Part shown: positions 17,680-27,348 of the stretch, one piece after another
How positions within the stretch are numbered: position 1 is the stretch's first letter
Layout: each line of letters starts with the position of its first letter
Assembly: GCA_964619815.1 (NCBI GenBank)
Contig: CAZUGK010000026.1
Location: forward strand, 1-41,188
Source: BRH-c25 sp964619815
Lineage (GTDB): Bacteria; Bacillota; Clostridia; Lutisporales; Lutisporaceae
Direction of reading: 5' to 3'
Length of the DNA: 41,188 nt
The notes under the pieces: model-generated
Told to the model about the DNA's origin: nothing
Database searches by the model: none
What the model saw: only the letters and a program-made list of their open reading frames with translations
Program-made: the position numbers and the translations under genes

Positions 17680-18996
17680 TTACTGAATCTGCTGTTTTAA
17701 CTGATCTTCAACCGATTTCAGAACAGTCTTAATGTCGGCACCATTGTTGATAATTTCATTCATACCTGTTATCAGGAAAGTATCTGCCTCATCAGAGTAG
17801 ATTCCCATATTGATTGGTGGAACCTTCTGTGCCCACTCCGAGAAATCAGAAAAGATTTTCTGACCGCCAAAGAACTCCTGTTCCTTGCCATATTCTTCAC
17901 CTGAGGCAGCAGGCAGATATGTACCTATAGCGCCAACGTTGCGCAGTATGGTCTGGTAGAAATCTACGTCGGAAGCAAAAGTCTCCTTAAGGAAATCTGC
18001 TGCTACATCAGCGTTTGGTGCATTATTAAGTACAAGCCAGCTCGAACCGCCACGGTTACCGTAGTTGGTGCCTCCTTCGGCTTCAAGTCTAGGCATATGT
18101 GTAACTGCCCATTTGCCTGACTGTGTAGGCTCTGCCTTAATCGTCGGTATGATCCAGCAGCCTGTTGTGATGCTTGCAACATCGCCGTTGTTCAGTGCGG
18201 CGACCATTTCACCCCAGCCAGTGGTAAGTTTGACTATACCTGAATCCATTAATGATTTGTAAATCTTGGCACCCTCATTTATTGTGGGATTGTTAGCAAT
18301 ATTGACATTGCCATTCTCATCAAAGTACCAAGTACCTGACGACCACATCATATCTCTTATGATGTTCACTGAGTTCGGATCGAGAGTCAACATTGCTTTT
18401 CCAGTCTTTTCTTTGACTTTTTTACCGATCTCGATGAACTGCGACCAGGTGATGTCTTTCAGGTCATCAGCAGTGTAGCCTGCCTGCTCAAGGTAATCGG
18501 TTCTGTAGAACAGTCCTTCTGTACCCATGTCAAACGGTACACCATAGACTTTACCATCCTTAGTCAGCGTCTTTACCTTATAAGAAGCAAATTGAGAAAA
18601 ATCAATCTTGTTCGTTAGGTCATAAAACGCTCCCGGGTATGAAGTCAGGTTTTTTTGCACATTAGGATCCTCGGAAAGAACAATTTCAGGCAAACCGTCG
18701 TTAACACCTGAGGTCAGATTTGTGCTCAACTTCTGAACGACATCGTCATATGAATATTCCTGCACATTGATTGTAACATCAGGATGCTTTGCCTCGTAAC
18801 GTGCCTTTGCCTCGTTCATAACCGGAATGTTGAACTCTACGTCCCACGCCCAAACGTTTACGACTTTTTTCTCTCCTGCTGCTGCTTTATCACCCTCTGC
18901 AGCTGCGCCCGATGGTTTAGGAGCACTACATGCAGCTGTAGAAACAACCATCATAATTGCCAACAGCATTACCAGTAATTTTTTAGTACCTTTCAT
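17680..18996 (-). CDS. Sugar-binding lipoprotein of ABC transporter
   Basis: A 438-residue solute-binding protein of the carbohydrate (CUT1) type. It has a lipoprotein signal peptide, basic KGTKKLL then a hydrophobic stretch, ending at the lipobox STAAC with the lipid-modified Cys at about residue 23. The mature part has the usual pattern of this family: VNVWAWDVEF near the start, YGVPFDMGTEGLFYRTDYLEQAG in the middle and GGSSWLVLNNAP near residue 325. The ATG at 18996 has GAGGGG about seven bases upstream; a longer frame upstream lacks a signal-peptide-like start. It is the first gene of the lac operon and captures the sugar outside the membrane. Confidence 0.93.
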   Translation of the reverse strand: MKGTKKLLVMLLAIMMVVSTAACSAPKPSGAAAEGDKAAAGEKKVVNVWAWDVEFNIPVMNEAKARYEAKHPDVTINVQEYSYDDVVQKLSTNLTSGVNDGLPEIVLSEDPNVQKNLTSYPGAFYDLTNKIDFSQFASYKVKTLTKDGKVYGVPFDMGTEGLFYRTDYLEQAGYTADDLKDITWSQFIEIGKKVKEKTGKAMLTLDPNSVNIIRDMMWSSGTWYFDENGNVNIANNPTINEGAKIYKSLMDSGIVKLTTGWGEMVAALNNGDVASITTGCWIIPTIKAEPTQSGKWAVTHMPRLEAEGGTNYGNRGGSSWLVLNNAPNADVAADFLKETFASDVDFYQTILRNVGAIGTYLPAASGEEYGKEQEFFGGQKIFSDFSEWAQKVPPINMGIYSDEADTFLITGMNEIINNGADIKTVLKSVEDQLKQQIQ

Positions 18997-19098
18997 CTGT
19001 ATTCCCCTCTCTTTTTCTCCCGAATTATAAAATGGCACCATTGGTGTAACTCATTATACTACAGCCCTGAGGAGCTGTTATAGAACTATTTTTGCATG

Positions 19099-19250
19099 AT
19101 TATAGTACATAATTTGCATGTTCAGTTTTTTCATATTGTTTTCGCAATTATTTTGGATAATCGGTAATTCTTTTGGTTGTTTCTGAAAATCATCTCTTTT
19201 TCACAGTATTAATTAAAATTTCTGTCAGGTTATTGTATACTATATATAAT
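19099..19250. promoter_or_regulatory. Divergent promoter region of lac operon and yesN/yesM
   Basis: For the regulator genes (plus), CTGTCA (19222-19227), 17 bases and TATAAT (19245-19250) fit a sigma-A promoter with a weak -35. For the lac operon (minus), TATAAT lies at 19104-19099 without a clear -35, as expected for a promoter that needs an activator. The 274-base gap has AT-rich stretches but no clear catabolite-repression (cre) site that I can see. Confidence 0.45.
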
Positions 19251-19315
19251 GCAATAGAATTTGTGTAACTTATATATATAATTTGAAATTTGCATATGTA
19301 TAGGAGCTGCTGCAT

Positions 19316-20836
19316 ATGAAAAAAATACTAATTGTAGATGATGAACTCATTTTTCGTCAGGGAATCCGATATCTGGTCGATTGGGAAACCTACCACTATA
19401 CGATAGTAGGCGAGGCCACAAACGGTAAGGAAGCGTTGAAACTGATAGAGAGGCTTTCCCCTGATATTGTATTCTGCGACATTGTAATGCCCATTCTAAA
19501 CGGTGTGGAGCTTGTGAAGATCGCAAGTCACCGCTTCCCCTCCGTAAAAATTGTGGTTCTCAGCAATTTCGATGAATTCAATAATGTGCGTCAGGCGTTT
19601 AAGTTCGGAGCGTGCGATTATCTGCTAAAATCGCAAATTTCCAAAGCTGAGCTGCTTTCCTGTTTAGACAAGCTCAACCTGCAGGATAAGGAATGCGAAA
19701 GCAGTCCCTCAGTGTCGCTTGCAGAGCTGACAAAGCAGCTTCTGGATGGATTCGCTCTCGAGCCCTTTGAGGCGTTCGATACCCTGCTCTCCCAACAGAT
19801 GAGTGAAAAATATTTTCATATGCTTTACATGGAGCATTTTGAAGAAGCAGAGGGTTCCAGCGACCTGATTGAGGAAATCCTGAAGGAGTATCTCAATAAA
19901 TATACCTATCTGTCGTTAATGACCAACCATTACTGTCGCGTAATTCTGATCAACGCCGCACAGCCTTTACCTCCATACATCGTATCAGCGCTTTTTCAAA
20001 AGCTGAGCTCACTGTTCCCGAACAGTTTCTGCATCCTAAGCAATCCGTTTTATAAGGAGGACGGCATCAAAGTGGTGTTTGACCGGCTTTGCGCACTGGC
20101 AAAGTATTCAATATTCTTTGACGGGCGGATTTGCTTTTTTGAGACTGACATCGTTCCTCATTTTAAAAAGGTACCTTTTACCTTTGAGCTTTACTACGAA
20201 TATGTCAGAAAATACAACTTTGCGGCTGCGCAATCGCTTATGTTGTCCTACGTAGATCGCATCAAGTCCGCGCTTTCAATGGATCCCTTTGAGTTTAAAA
20301 AGCTTATTGAAAATATCATATACAACACCATAGGCGAGATCAAAGCAACACTTTTCGATGATCCTGCACTGGACAATATCAAACTCAAACTTTTTAAGGA
20401 TATCGATAAGGCCTACTCCTTCGGAGATGTGAGGGTGTTGCTTGAACGCACCTATAAGGATCTTGAACTGGTGTGCGGTGCAACTCCGATCAGGACAGAT
20501 CAGATTGTGTCAAGCATCATTGAGTTCATCTCGCAGAACTACCAGAAGCCTATTACATTATACGATGCCGCAGATCACATGCATATTAATTATTCTTACC
20601 TTTCCAACTACATCAGCACTAATTCCAATATGCATTTCAGCGAGCATCTCAACGAAATCCGCATTTCCCATGCCAAAAAGCTGCTGACTACCTCCGGCAT
20701 CAGCATCAGCGAGATAAGTGAGAGCATCGGCTACACCGATCAAAGCTATTTTGGCAAGGTGTTTAAAAAAAGTACAGGCTGTACGCCGCTGGAATACCGT
20801 AAAAAATATCAGCTGAGAGGAAATGCCCATGCGTAA
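19316..20836 (+). CDS. Response regulator with AraC-type DNA-binding domain (YesN type)
   Basis: 506 residues. The receiver domain (1-120) has the acidic pair DDE at residues 8-10, the phospho-acceptor Asp55 in FCDIVMP, Ser/Asn in VLSNFDEF and Lys105 in DYLLKSQ. A long middle region is typical of the YesN group. The C-terminal ~100 residues are an AraC double helix-turn-helix with QKPITLYDAADHMHINYSYLSNY and IGYTDQSYFGKVFKKSTGCTPLEYR. It overlaps the kinase gene by eight bases and is divergent from the sugar transporter/lacZ operon, which it most likely activates. Confidence 0.92.
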   Translation: MKKILIVDDELIFRQGIRYLVDWETYHYTIVGEATNGKEALKLIERLSPDIVFCDIVMPILNGVELVKIASHRFPSVKIVVLSNFDEFNNVRQAFKFGACDYLLKSQISKAELLSCLDKLNLQDKECESSPSVSLAELTKQLLDGFALEPFEAFDTLLSQQMSEKYFHMLYMEHFEEAEGSSDLIEEILKEYLNKYTYLSLMTNHYCRVILINAAQPLPPYIVSALFQKLSSLFPNSFCILSNPFYKEDGIKVVFDRLCALAKYSIFFDGRICFFETDIVPHFKKVPFTFELYYEYVRKYNFAAAQSLMLSYVDRIKSALSMDPFEFKKLIENIIYNTIGEIKATLFDDPALDNIKLKLFKDIDKAYSFGDVRVLLERTYKDLELVCGATPIRTDQIVSSIIEFISQNYQKPITLYDAADHMHINYSYLSNYISTNSNMHFSEHLNEIRISHAKKLLTTSGISISEISESIGYTDQSYFGKVFKKSTGCTPLEYRKKYQLRGNAHA

Positions 20837-22582
20837 ATCAAGGTCTATGTTTACCAAGCTGATCCTGCCGATCATTCTGGTTATAATTATTTTAATCTCT
20901 TTCACTCTTTGGATGATCTATTACACATACACGCAAAAATTTGTTCTGAATACGATAAATTCCAACATTGAGATTATCAATCAGACCAAGACCTATCTGG
21001 AGGTTATGCATCACTCGCTGGCAAAAGTTTCGAGCAGCATTTCCCGCAACCCGAAACTATACAAACATTTGGTCAATGATATCGACACAATCTATGATGA
21101 GTACAAAATAAGATACCAAATGTCCAACCTGTTTAAGGATATAACACCCTCTATGATCGACTTTGAGATGGTTATAGCCGGGAAAAACGGATTATGCCTT
21201 TCCTCCGGCAACGGTGGTGTCCCTTATGATTCCGAGGATTTGCTAAATATCACGGGCTTTAAGCAGGCACGCAAGGTCGCTCCTAAAATTTACTACACTG
21301 CACAGCCAAACGGCCTAACTTATTCTACCAAAAATGATAATTCGATTATAGGATGCAAAGCATTGCTATCAACTACAGGTGAGGCATACGGCGCAATCTT
21401 CATAGTCATTAAAGAGGAGCGCCTCAAGGCGTTCTATTCCAACTTTACCAGCCATGGCACCGATATAATCCTGATTTCTGCTGACGGAATTATACTGTCC
21501 GCACCCGACCCATCCTCTATCGCTACTAAAAACACAGCCCTACTGAAAGATGCACAGATAAACCAAGAGCAGGGACTCCCCTATCACTACATCAAGGGGG
21601 ATCAGATTGTTATTTCCAAGTACATTCCTTATCTGGACTCCTACATTGTCAGCTCCATGGATTTAAATACAATTTTGAGCGATTTCTACACTACTCAGAA
21701 CTGGCTGATCTATATTTCCCTGCTGATTGTACTTCTTCTGCTGGCAATTATCGCTGTCATCGTCAACCGGAATCTTGCCCCGCTTAAGATGCTCTCGCGC
21801 ACTATGTCTGATTCTGAAAACATAATTCCTCAGCCGGTCACGTTTTCTTCCTCTGCAGAAATTGATATTGTGAGTCATTCCTACAACGCAATGGTCGAAA
21901 AGTTGAACCACTATCTAAAGCAGCTTGAAATTGAGTATAATGAACGGCGTGAAATCGAGTTGAATCTTTTGCAAATGCAGATTAACCCACATTTTCTTTA
22001 TAACACGCTCGGTTCAATTAAATACCTGGTCACACGCAATGACGAGGAACAGGCATGCAAGACTATTGATTCTTTGATTTCACTCCTGCGAAGCACCCTA
22101 AATAAAACAGGAACCCTCGTCCTTATAGAGGAGGAAATCAAGAATGTGCAAAATTATATCAATATAATNNNNNNNNNNTAATTTCCCCCCGCTATGATAA
22201 TTTTATTACCACAAGCTTGCATGTTAACAATGACTGTCTCCCTTACAAAATTCCGAATTTGATCCTGCAGCCCTTTGTGGAGAATGCTTTCTTTCATGCT
22301 TTCCAGAAAACACAAAGGGGCAAGATCAGCATATTCATTACTCTGAGCAACGGAAATATAATCTGTGAGGTTATCGACAATGGCGACGGTATTGAGACTG
22401 ATGTGCTTAGTGCGCTGTTCAATGAGCACTCTGAAGTAAAGCCAAAGTCGACATCCAGCATTGGTATTACTAATGTTATGGAGCGTCTGGAGAGGATCTA
22501 CCCCAACGAAAGCTCCCTTCGCATCATCAGCGAAGTGGGTTACGGTACATCAGTAATTATCACTATACCGGCAAGCATGTAA
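20829..22582 (+). CDS. Sensor histidine kinase (YesM type), interrupted by spurious gap
   Basis: About 579 residues after the gap is resolved. It has an N-terminal membrane segment (15-38), an extracytoplasmic sensing region, a second membrane segment near residue 300, and a HAMP-like stretch. The histidine kinase box is QMQINPHFLYNTLGS, and the ATPase domain has LILQPFVENAFFHAF and DNGDGIE. YesM-type kinases usually sense sugars, often with the ABC binding protein. Merging the TAAT shared by both sides of the N-run gives NYINIISPRYDNF in one frame, aligning with the usual YLEIQKIRYGDRF-like segment. The ATG at 20829 has AGAGG at a good distance; the earlier ATG at 20823 is too close to it. 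Confidence 0.9.
22169..22178. other. Assembly gap (10 N), probably spurious
   Basis: The left flank ends ATATAAT and the right flank begins TAATTTCC, so the two ends share TAAT. Merging them restores one reading frame across the kinase gene, whose total length then divides by three. Confidence 0.8.
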
Positions 22583-22633
22583 GCACTAAAATATATGCAC
22601 AAAGTTGTTAATAGAAATAATTGTTACCCCAAG

Positions 22634-22665
22634 AAAAACACAAGTGATACAGTGTATCACTTGTG
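22634..22665 (-). terminator. Terminator formed by a perfect palindrome
   Basis: CACAAGTGATACA and its exact complement, separated by one base (22639-22665), form a 12-pair hairpin. On the minus strand it is followed by TTTTTC, so it terminates the small charged-protein gene that ends at 22699. On the plus strand no U-run follows the kinase gene. Confidence 0.78.
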
Positions 22666-22698
22666 CGTTATGGCAAACAATGAGCTTTTTCAGTGCTT

Positions 22699-23091
22699 TC
22701 AGTCAATGAAGTTGAGTTGTTCTTTCCTGTGTGCCTGCTTTGCCTCCGTATTGTGCAGGGTACTTTCGTCCATGTGGTCTTCATGGTGCTGAAGGTAGTG
22801 GTTTGTAAACTCCATTTTCCTTTTCAGATTTCGGACTTCATCCACATCTTCATGTCTGCCGTATGCGATTATATTTTTGAGGTTTTCCATTCTTGCTTCT
22901 CTCTCGTCCTGAATCTCGAAGGAATGCTTTGTCTGATCAAGTCTTGCTATATCTGAGTTTTCCTCCAAGTGTCTCTGGGTGCGAACATATCGATTATTGA
23001 TTTTCAAAAGCTCTTCAATTCGTCTATCGTTTGCAAGCTTTAGTTCTTCTGCGCTATCCTTTGCTTTTGCTTCCTGCTTATGATGACTCAT
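22699..23091 (-). CDS. Small highly charged coiled-coil protein, unknown
   Basis: 130 residues, rich in Glu, Lys, Arg, His and Asn, with no signal peptide, membrane segment or cysteine. The sequence is probably almost entirely helical. It opens MSHHKQEAKAKDS, and long runs such as ELKLANDRRIEELLKINNRYV and HLEENSDIARLDQTKH have coiled-coil character. The start at 23091 has AGGAGG six bases upstream, which supports real translation over the slightly longer frame. It has its own terminator and lies downstream of the peptide operon, separated by 116 AT-rich bases that may hold a promoter. I do not recognise the family; a sporulation or stress role would be a guess. Confidence 0.7.
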   Translation of the reverse strand: MSHHKQEAKAKDSAEELKLANDRRIEELLKINNRYVRTQRHLEENSDIARLDQTKHSFEIQDEREARMENLKNIIAYGRHEDVDEVRNLKRKMEFTNHYLQHHEDHMDESTLHNTEAKQAHRKEQLNFID

Positions 23092-23207
23092 AGAATCCCT
23101 CCTAATCATATAATCTATTATATTTTCTGTAATTTTCGATGTAATTATTGTGGCATTTTTTTCATTTTGTTTTTCATGCTTATAATCTTGTATAAAACAG
23201 CTATTGG

Positions 23208-24305
23208 TTAAACAATAATAATATCCTTGGTATATTTGTTCAAAACCTCTCTCCCGTTTTCTGTTACAAGAACAATATCTTCCACCCTCATGCCGAACCT
23301 GCCTGCTATGTATATCCCCGGCTCAACGCTGAATGACATACCAGGCTCCAGAACTTGATCATTTCCCTCCTTGATGTATGGCCCTTCATGTACAGCCATA
23401 CCTATTCCATGTCCTGTCCTGTTCAGGAAACAATGTCCATACCCCGCCTCTCTAATCACTGTCCTCGCAGCCAAGTCCACCTGTTCTGCCGTCACTCCCG
23501 GTTTTACAAGCTCCTCAGCCTTTGTATTTGCCCTGACTACTATATCAAATATCTTTCGCTGTTCCTCTGTAGGTTCTCCCACAAAAACTGTCCTTGATAT
23601 ATCAGAACAAAATCCATTATACCTGCATCCGAAGTCCAATATAATGATATCTTTCTCTTCAATACTTCTGTCATCTTTATTGTAATGAGGTCTTGAAGTG
23701 TTGGGACCGGAAGCTACGATAGAGTCGAAAGCCAAGCCTTGGCCTCCGCATTCCATAAACAGTTCCTTTATTCTATTACTGATGTCTCTCTCTATTAATC
23801 CCGGGCGTATGTATTTTATAGCTTCGCTCATAACCTTATCTGCTATTTCAGCAGCTTTTCTAAGAAAATCCCTCTCTTCCCCGCTTTTTATCAACCTCAT
23901 TCTTTCCAGTACACCAGTACCGTTTGCAAAGCTTACATCTAAACATTCCTTCATGTCAAGCAAGTCGACAGCCCTTACCCCATCATTGACTCCGACGGTC
24001 ATACCCGTAATTCCATGCTCGCTCTTTGCAAGATTCACCGCTGATAAGAAGCCGTCAGAATCGCTCCATTTATATATCTCCGCTTCACTCCCCAGTTTTT
24101 CTCTTGCTTCTTCATAATATAATTCAGGAATTATATGAAAAAAGCTTCCATCTGCCAAAGCAAAGAGTGCCTTGAACCTTTCATCAGGATGGAATTGCAG
24201 ACCTGTAAGGTACTCTAAATCAGGTGAGGGGCCGACTATTATGGCATCCAGCCCTCCAGCCTTCAGCTTTGAGGATAGTTCTTTAATTTTAGTACTATTA
24301 AACAT
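23208..24305 (-). CDS. M24 family Xaa-Pro peptidase
   Basis: A 365-residue metallopeptidase with a creatinase-like N-terminal domain (1-130) and a pita-bread catalytic domain. Metal ligands are visible: Asp in IILDFGCRYNGFCSDISRT near residue 225, His in GHGIGMAVHEGPY near 300, Glu in SVEPGIY near 330, and Glu in MRVEDIV near 345. It probably removes the N-terminal residue before proline, or splits Xaa-Pro dipeptides, in the cytoplasm. It is the last gene of the peptide-uptake operon, 40 bases after the ATPase, with GGAGG before the ATG. The other M24 enzyme at the operon's front is clearly different in sequence. Confidence 0.9.
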   Translation of the reverse strand: MFNSTKIKELSSKLKAGGLDAIIVGPSPDLEYLTGLQFHPDERFKALFALADGSFFHIIPELYYEEAREKLGSEAEIYKWSDSDGFLSAVNLAKSEHGITGMTVGVNDGVRAVDLLDMKECLDVSFANGTGVLERMRLIKSGEERDFLRKAAEIADKVMSEAIKYIRPGLIERDISNRIKELFMECGGQGLAFDSIVASGPNTSRPHYNKDDRSIEEKDIIILDFGCRYNGFCSDISRTVFVGEPTEEQRKIFDIVVRANTKAEELVKPGVTAEQVDLAARTVIREAGYGHCFLNRTGHGIGMAVHEGPYIKEGNDQVLEPGMSFSVEPGIYIAGRFGMRVEDIVLVTENGREVLNKYTKDIIIV

Positions 24306-24345
24306 ATTAAAACCTCCGTATCATATATATTCTATCACCCTTCAA

Positions 24346-25359
24346 TTATATCCTAATAGCTCTTTCATGCCTCTTGTCTTTTGGAATCCTTTCATGATTT
24401 AACCAGCAGGCCGATTCATGAGTCTCATTTATGCCCATCATTGGCGGTTCCGCAATTGTGCATATTTTCATGGCACAGTCACAACGAGGCGCAAAGGAAC
24501 ATCCAACCGGCGGCTTGAATAAATCCGGAGGTGCCCCTTCAATTGAAGCCAGCATCTCTTTACACTCAGAATCTACTCTTGGCATTGATTTTAGGAGCCC
24601 CCATGTATAGGGATGTCTTGAGTTATTGAATATTTCATCACAACTTCCCGATTCAACAATTTTTCCTGCATAAAAAACCAGAACACGCTGTGCCATGTTA
24701 GCAACTACTCCTAAGTCATGAGTTATCAGCATTATTGAAGTATTAAACTTTTTCTGAAGCTCCTTCATCAATTCCAAAATCTGAGCTTGAATTGTAACAT
24801 CCAAAGCTGTGGTCGGCTCGTCAGCAATTAAAAGCTTAGGATTGCACGCCATAGCTATTGCTATCATAACACGCTGCCGCATCCCTCCGCTGAACTCATG
24901 AGGATACTGCTTCACTCTTTTTTCCGGGTTTGGGATGCCAACCAATTTCATTATTTCCAGTGTTCTGGCATAAATCTGTCCTCTGTTGGCATGCTGGTGC
25001 TTTACTATTACCTCTCCTATTTGCCTTTCTATTGTCATGGTAGGATTTAAGGAGGTCATAGGATCCTGAAAAATCATGCTTATCTCTGCGCCTCTAATGG
25101 GTTGCATCTGTTTCTTTGTATAGGAGATTATATCTTTTCCTTTAAATAAAACCTCCCCGTTTTTTATTCTTCCGGGGGGCGTAGGTATAAGCTTTAATAA
25201 TGCCTTTGCAGTAACACTTTTTCCGCATCCTGATTCACCCACTACGCCAATACATTCTCCTTCGTCAATATGAAAGGATATGCCCCTGACCGCCTGCACT
25301 TCTCCTCCATAGGTTTTAAAGCCTATCTCCAAGTCTTTTATTTCAATCAGTCTGCCCAT
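24346..25359 (-). CDS. Oligopeptide/dipeptide ABC transporter ATPase (OppD/DppD type)
   Basis: 337 residues. Walker A is VGESGCGKSVT near residue 40, the signature FSGGMRQR near 155, and Walker B LLIADEPTTALDV near 178. The C-terminal OppD-type extension has CSFAPRCDCAMKIC, the cysteine-rich region seen in OppD/DppD proteins. It powers peptide import through the two upstream permeases. Most such operons also encode an OppF-type second ATPase; none is present here. Either the unit uses an ATPase encoded elsewhere or OppD works as a homodimer. Confidence 0.92.
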   Translation of the reverse strand: MGRLIEIKDLEIGFKTYGGEVQAVRGISFHIDEGECIGVVGESGCGKSVTAKALLKLIPTPPGRIKNGEVLFKGKDIISYTKKQMQPIRGAEISMIFQDPMTSLNPTMTIERQIGEVIVKHQHANRGQIYARTLEIMKLVGIPNPEKRVKQYPHEFSGGMRQRVMIAIAMACNPKLLIADEPTTALDVTIQAQILELMKELQKKFNTSIMLITHDLGVVANMAQRVLVFYAGKIVESGSCDEIFNNSRHPYTWGLLKSMPRVDSECKEMLASIEGAPPDLFKPPVGCSFAPRCDCAMKICTIAEPPMMGINETHESACWLNHERIPKDKRHERAIRI

Positions 25360-25373
25360 TTACCACACCTCCG

Positions 25374-26321
25374 TTATTTGTTCCGTCCGCGAAGTCTTGG
25401 GTCTAATGCATCTCTCAGCCCATCCCCGAGCAAGTTCAAGGCCAGCATTGTGGTACTGACGAAAAACGCAGGTATAAACAATTGATAGGGATAAGCCCTA
25501 AAAGACGCTGCTCCCAGTTTTGCCAGCTGCCCCCAGCTAGTTGCAGGAGGTTTTATTCCTAAGCCTATATAACTCAAAAATGCCTCAGTAAAGATAGCAT
25601 TAGGTATTGCCATAGCCAAATTGGTGATAATAAGCCCCATAATATTTGGTATTAAATGCTTCGCAATTATTCTGGCACTGCTGGCCCCTAAGGTTCTTGC
25701 CGACAGCACGAATTCAAGATTCTTAAGCTGCAATATCTGCCCTCTTACAAATCTGGCACTGCCTATCCAGCCAATAGCGACCATAGCAATTATTAGACTG
25801 GCTATCCCGGAATCAAGCAGCATCATTACCAGTATCGCAACAATTATTGTAGGAATTCCATAAAGTACGTCAATAATACGCATTATGAACATATCTGTCT
25901 TTCCGCCGAAATAGCCCGAGATTCCGCCAATAACAACACCTATGAATGAATTAACGGTAGTAACGACAAAGCCTATCATCAGAGATACCCGTCCGCCCAT
26001 CCATATTCTTTCCCACAAATCCCTGCCCAAAGAATCAGTGCCGAACCAGTGCTGTGCATTTGGGAGCAAATCCATAGCCTCCGGATTGTTTGTCTTAAAG
26101 TCATACGGTGTCATATAAGGACCCACAATGGCAAGAATAATATACAACAAAATAACGCCGAGGCTTATAAGCGCAACCTTATTTTTTGAAAGCCTGATCC
26201 AGGCGTCTTGCCAATAAGTAATGCTTGGCCTTACAACAACATTAAAATCCTTTTTATCCCTGGCAATATTCTCATAAAGGCTGATGTCGTCAAAATCTAT
26301 TTCCAACGTTTTATTCACCAT
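25374..26321 (-). CDS. Peptide ABC transporter permease (OppC/DppC type)
   Basis: 315 residues. The cytoplasmic N-terminus is followed by a membrane segment (~55-75), the OppC hallmark WFGTDSLGRDLWERIWMGGRVSL, and then four more segments. The EAA-like loop ends in LIPNIMGLI. The C-terminus LNLLGDGLRDALDPRLR is diagnostic of DppC/OppC. The ATG at 26321 has AAGGTGA upstream and follows the oppB stop closely; a GTG three codons earlier is weaker. It pairs with the upstream OppB. Confidence 0.93.
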   Translation of the reverse strand: MVNKTLEIDFDDISLYENIARDKKDFNVVVRPSITYWQDAWIRLSKNKVALISLGVILLYIILAIVGPYMTPYDFKTNNPEAMDLLPNAQHWFGTDSLGRDLWERIWMGGRVSLMIGFVVTTVNSFIGVVIGGISGYFGGKTDMFIMRIIDVLYGIPTIIVAILVMMLLDSGIASLIIAMVAIGWIGSARFVRGQILQLKNLEFVLSARTLGASSARIIAKHLIPNIMGLIITNLAMAIPNAIFTEAFLSYIGLGIKPPATSWGQLAKLGAASFRAYPYQLFIPAFFVSTTMLALNLLGDGLRDALDPRLRGRNK

Positions 26322-26331
26322 ATTTATCACC

Positions 26332-27252
26332 TTACTTTCCCGTAATCCTTATTCTTGGATCCACAAAGCCGTATACAATGTCAACAATAAAATTGGCAGC
26401 TACAAGAAAAACTCCATAAAAAACTGTCATTCCAAGAATTAAAGAGTAATCCAAGTCATGTATGCCCTGCACATAAAACTTACCCATCCCGGGTACTGCG
26501 AATATCATCTCAATAACAAAGGTACCTGTCAGCACTGCAGCTGTAATTGGTCCCATTACTGTTACCACAGGCAGTATGGCATTTCTTATCTGATGTCTCC
26601 AGACTACCTCAAAAGCTGATAATCCCTTTGCTTCCGCAGTAGTAACATAATCCTGATTAATTACTTCCAGCATGCTTACTCTCATAAGCCGGGTGATAAG
26701 TGCCACTGTATACAGGCCTAGGGCGAATACAGGAAGTATAGTGTATTTAAAACCCATCCACCTGGCTACAGGAAACCATTTAAGCTGCAAAGCAAACACG
26801 TATTGCAGCAGTGAACCCAGTATAAAATCCGGTACTGATACCCCGATTATCGCTAATATGATACAAAAGTAATCCCAGAACTTGCCCATATTTAACGCTG
26901 CGTTGATCCCAAGGCACAACCCCGCAATTACGGCAAATAAAAGAGCTCTGATGCCCAAATCCGCAGAATAAGGGAAGGTCTGGGCAATTATGTCATTTAC
27001 CTTCTTGTTATGGTATTTAAGTGATGTACCCAGGTCGCCCTTCATCAGGTTCATGATATATTTGCCATACTGGACATGCAATGGTTTATCAAACCCGTAA
27101 TATTTCATCATATTTGCTTTTATTTCAGGAGTCATTTTCTCGCTTGTAAAAGGGTCGCCGGGCAATATCCTGACCAATATAAAAACAGCAGTGACCAGCA
27201 CCCATATTGTCAATAAAGATATAATAAACCTCTTTAAAATATATTTAGCCAT
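26332..27252 (-). CDS. Peptide ABC transporter permease (OppB/DppB type)
   Basis: 306 residues starting MAKYILKRFIISLLTIW, a first membrane segment typical of DppB/OppB. ILPGDPF and the GVSVPDFILGSLLQYVF segment follow, and the C-terminal part ends FVDPRIRI. Permease contact residues are in DYVTTAEAKGLS. The ATG at 27252 has GTGAGGG upstream; the GTG at 27270 has no ribosome binding site. It lies 96 bases after oppA, in which a perfect stem-loop stands, and only ten bases before oppC. Confidence 0.93.
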   Translation of the reverse strand: MAKYILKRFIISLLTIWVLVTAVFILVRILPGDPFTSEKMTPEIKANMMKYYGFDKPLHVQYGKYIMNLMKGDLGTSLKYHNKKVNDIIAQTFPYSADLGIRALLFAVIAGLCLGINAALNMGKFWDYFCIILAIIGVSVPDFILGSLLQYVFALQLKWFPVARWMGFKYTILPVFALGLYTVALITRLMRVSMLEVINQDYVTTAEAKGLSAFEVVWRHQIRNAILPVVTVMGPITAAVLTGTFVIEMIFAVPGMGKFYVQGIHDLDYSLILGMTVFYGVFLVAANFIVDIVYGFVDPRIRITGK

Positions 27253-27272
27253 AAAACCCTCACTTTTCACTA

Positions 27273-27310
27273 ATTATGAAGGTATATGCAGAAACATATA
27301 CCTTCATAAT
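27273..27310 (-). promoter_or_regulatory. Intra-operon stem-loop between oppA and oppB
   Basis: ATTATGAAGGTATATG (27273-27288) and CATATACCTTCATAAT (27295-27310) form a perfect 16-pair stem with a six-base loop. No U-run follows on the minus strand. Such hairpins protect the upstream binding-protein mRNA from 3'-end decay, which raises OppA relative to the permeases. Confidence 0.72.
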
Positions 27311-27348
27311 CTAAACTGTTTTTAAGTATACCTTACTGGTTTCCGGAG

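Noticed and set aside
22217..22582. A separate ATPase-domain gene starting at TTG
   Set aside because: It is the C-terminal half of the YesM kinase; merging the gap overlap restores one frame.
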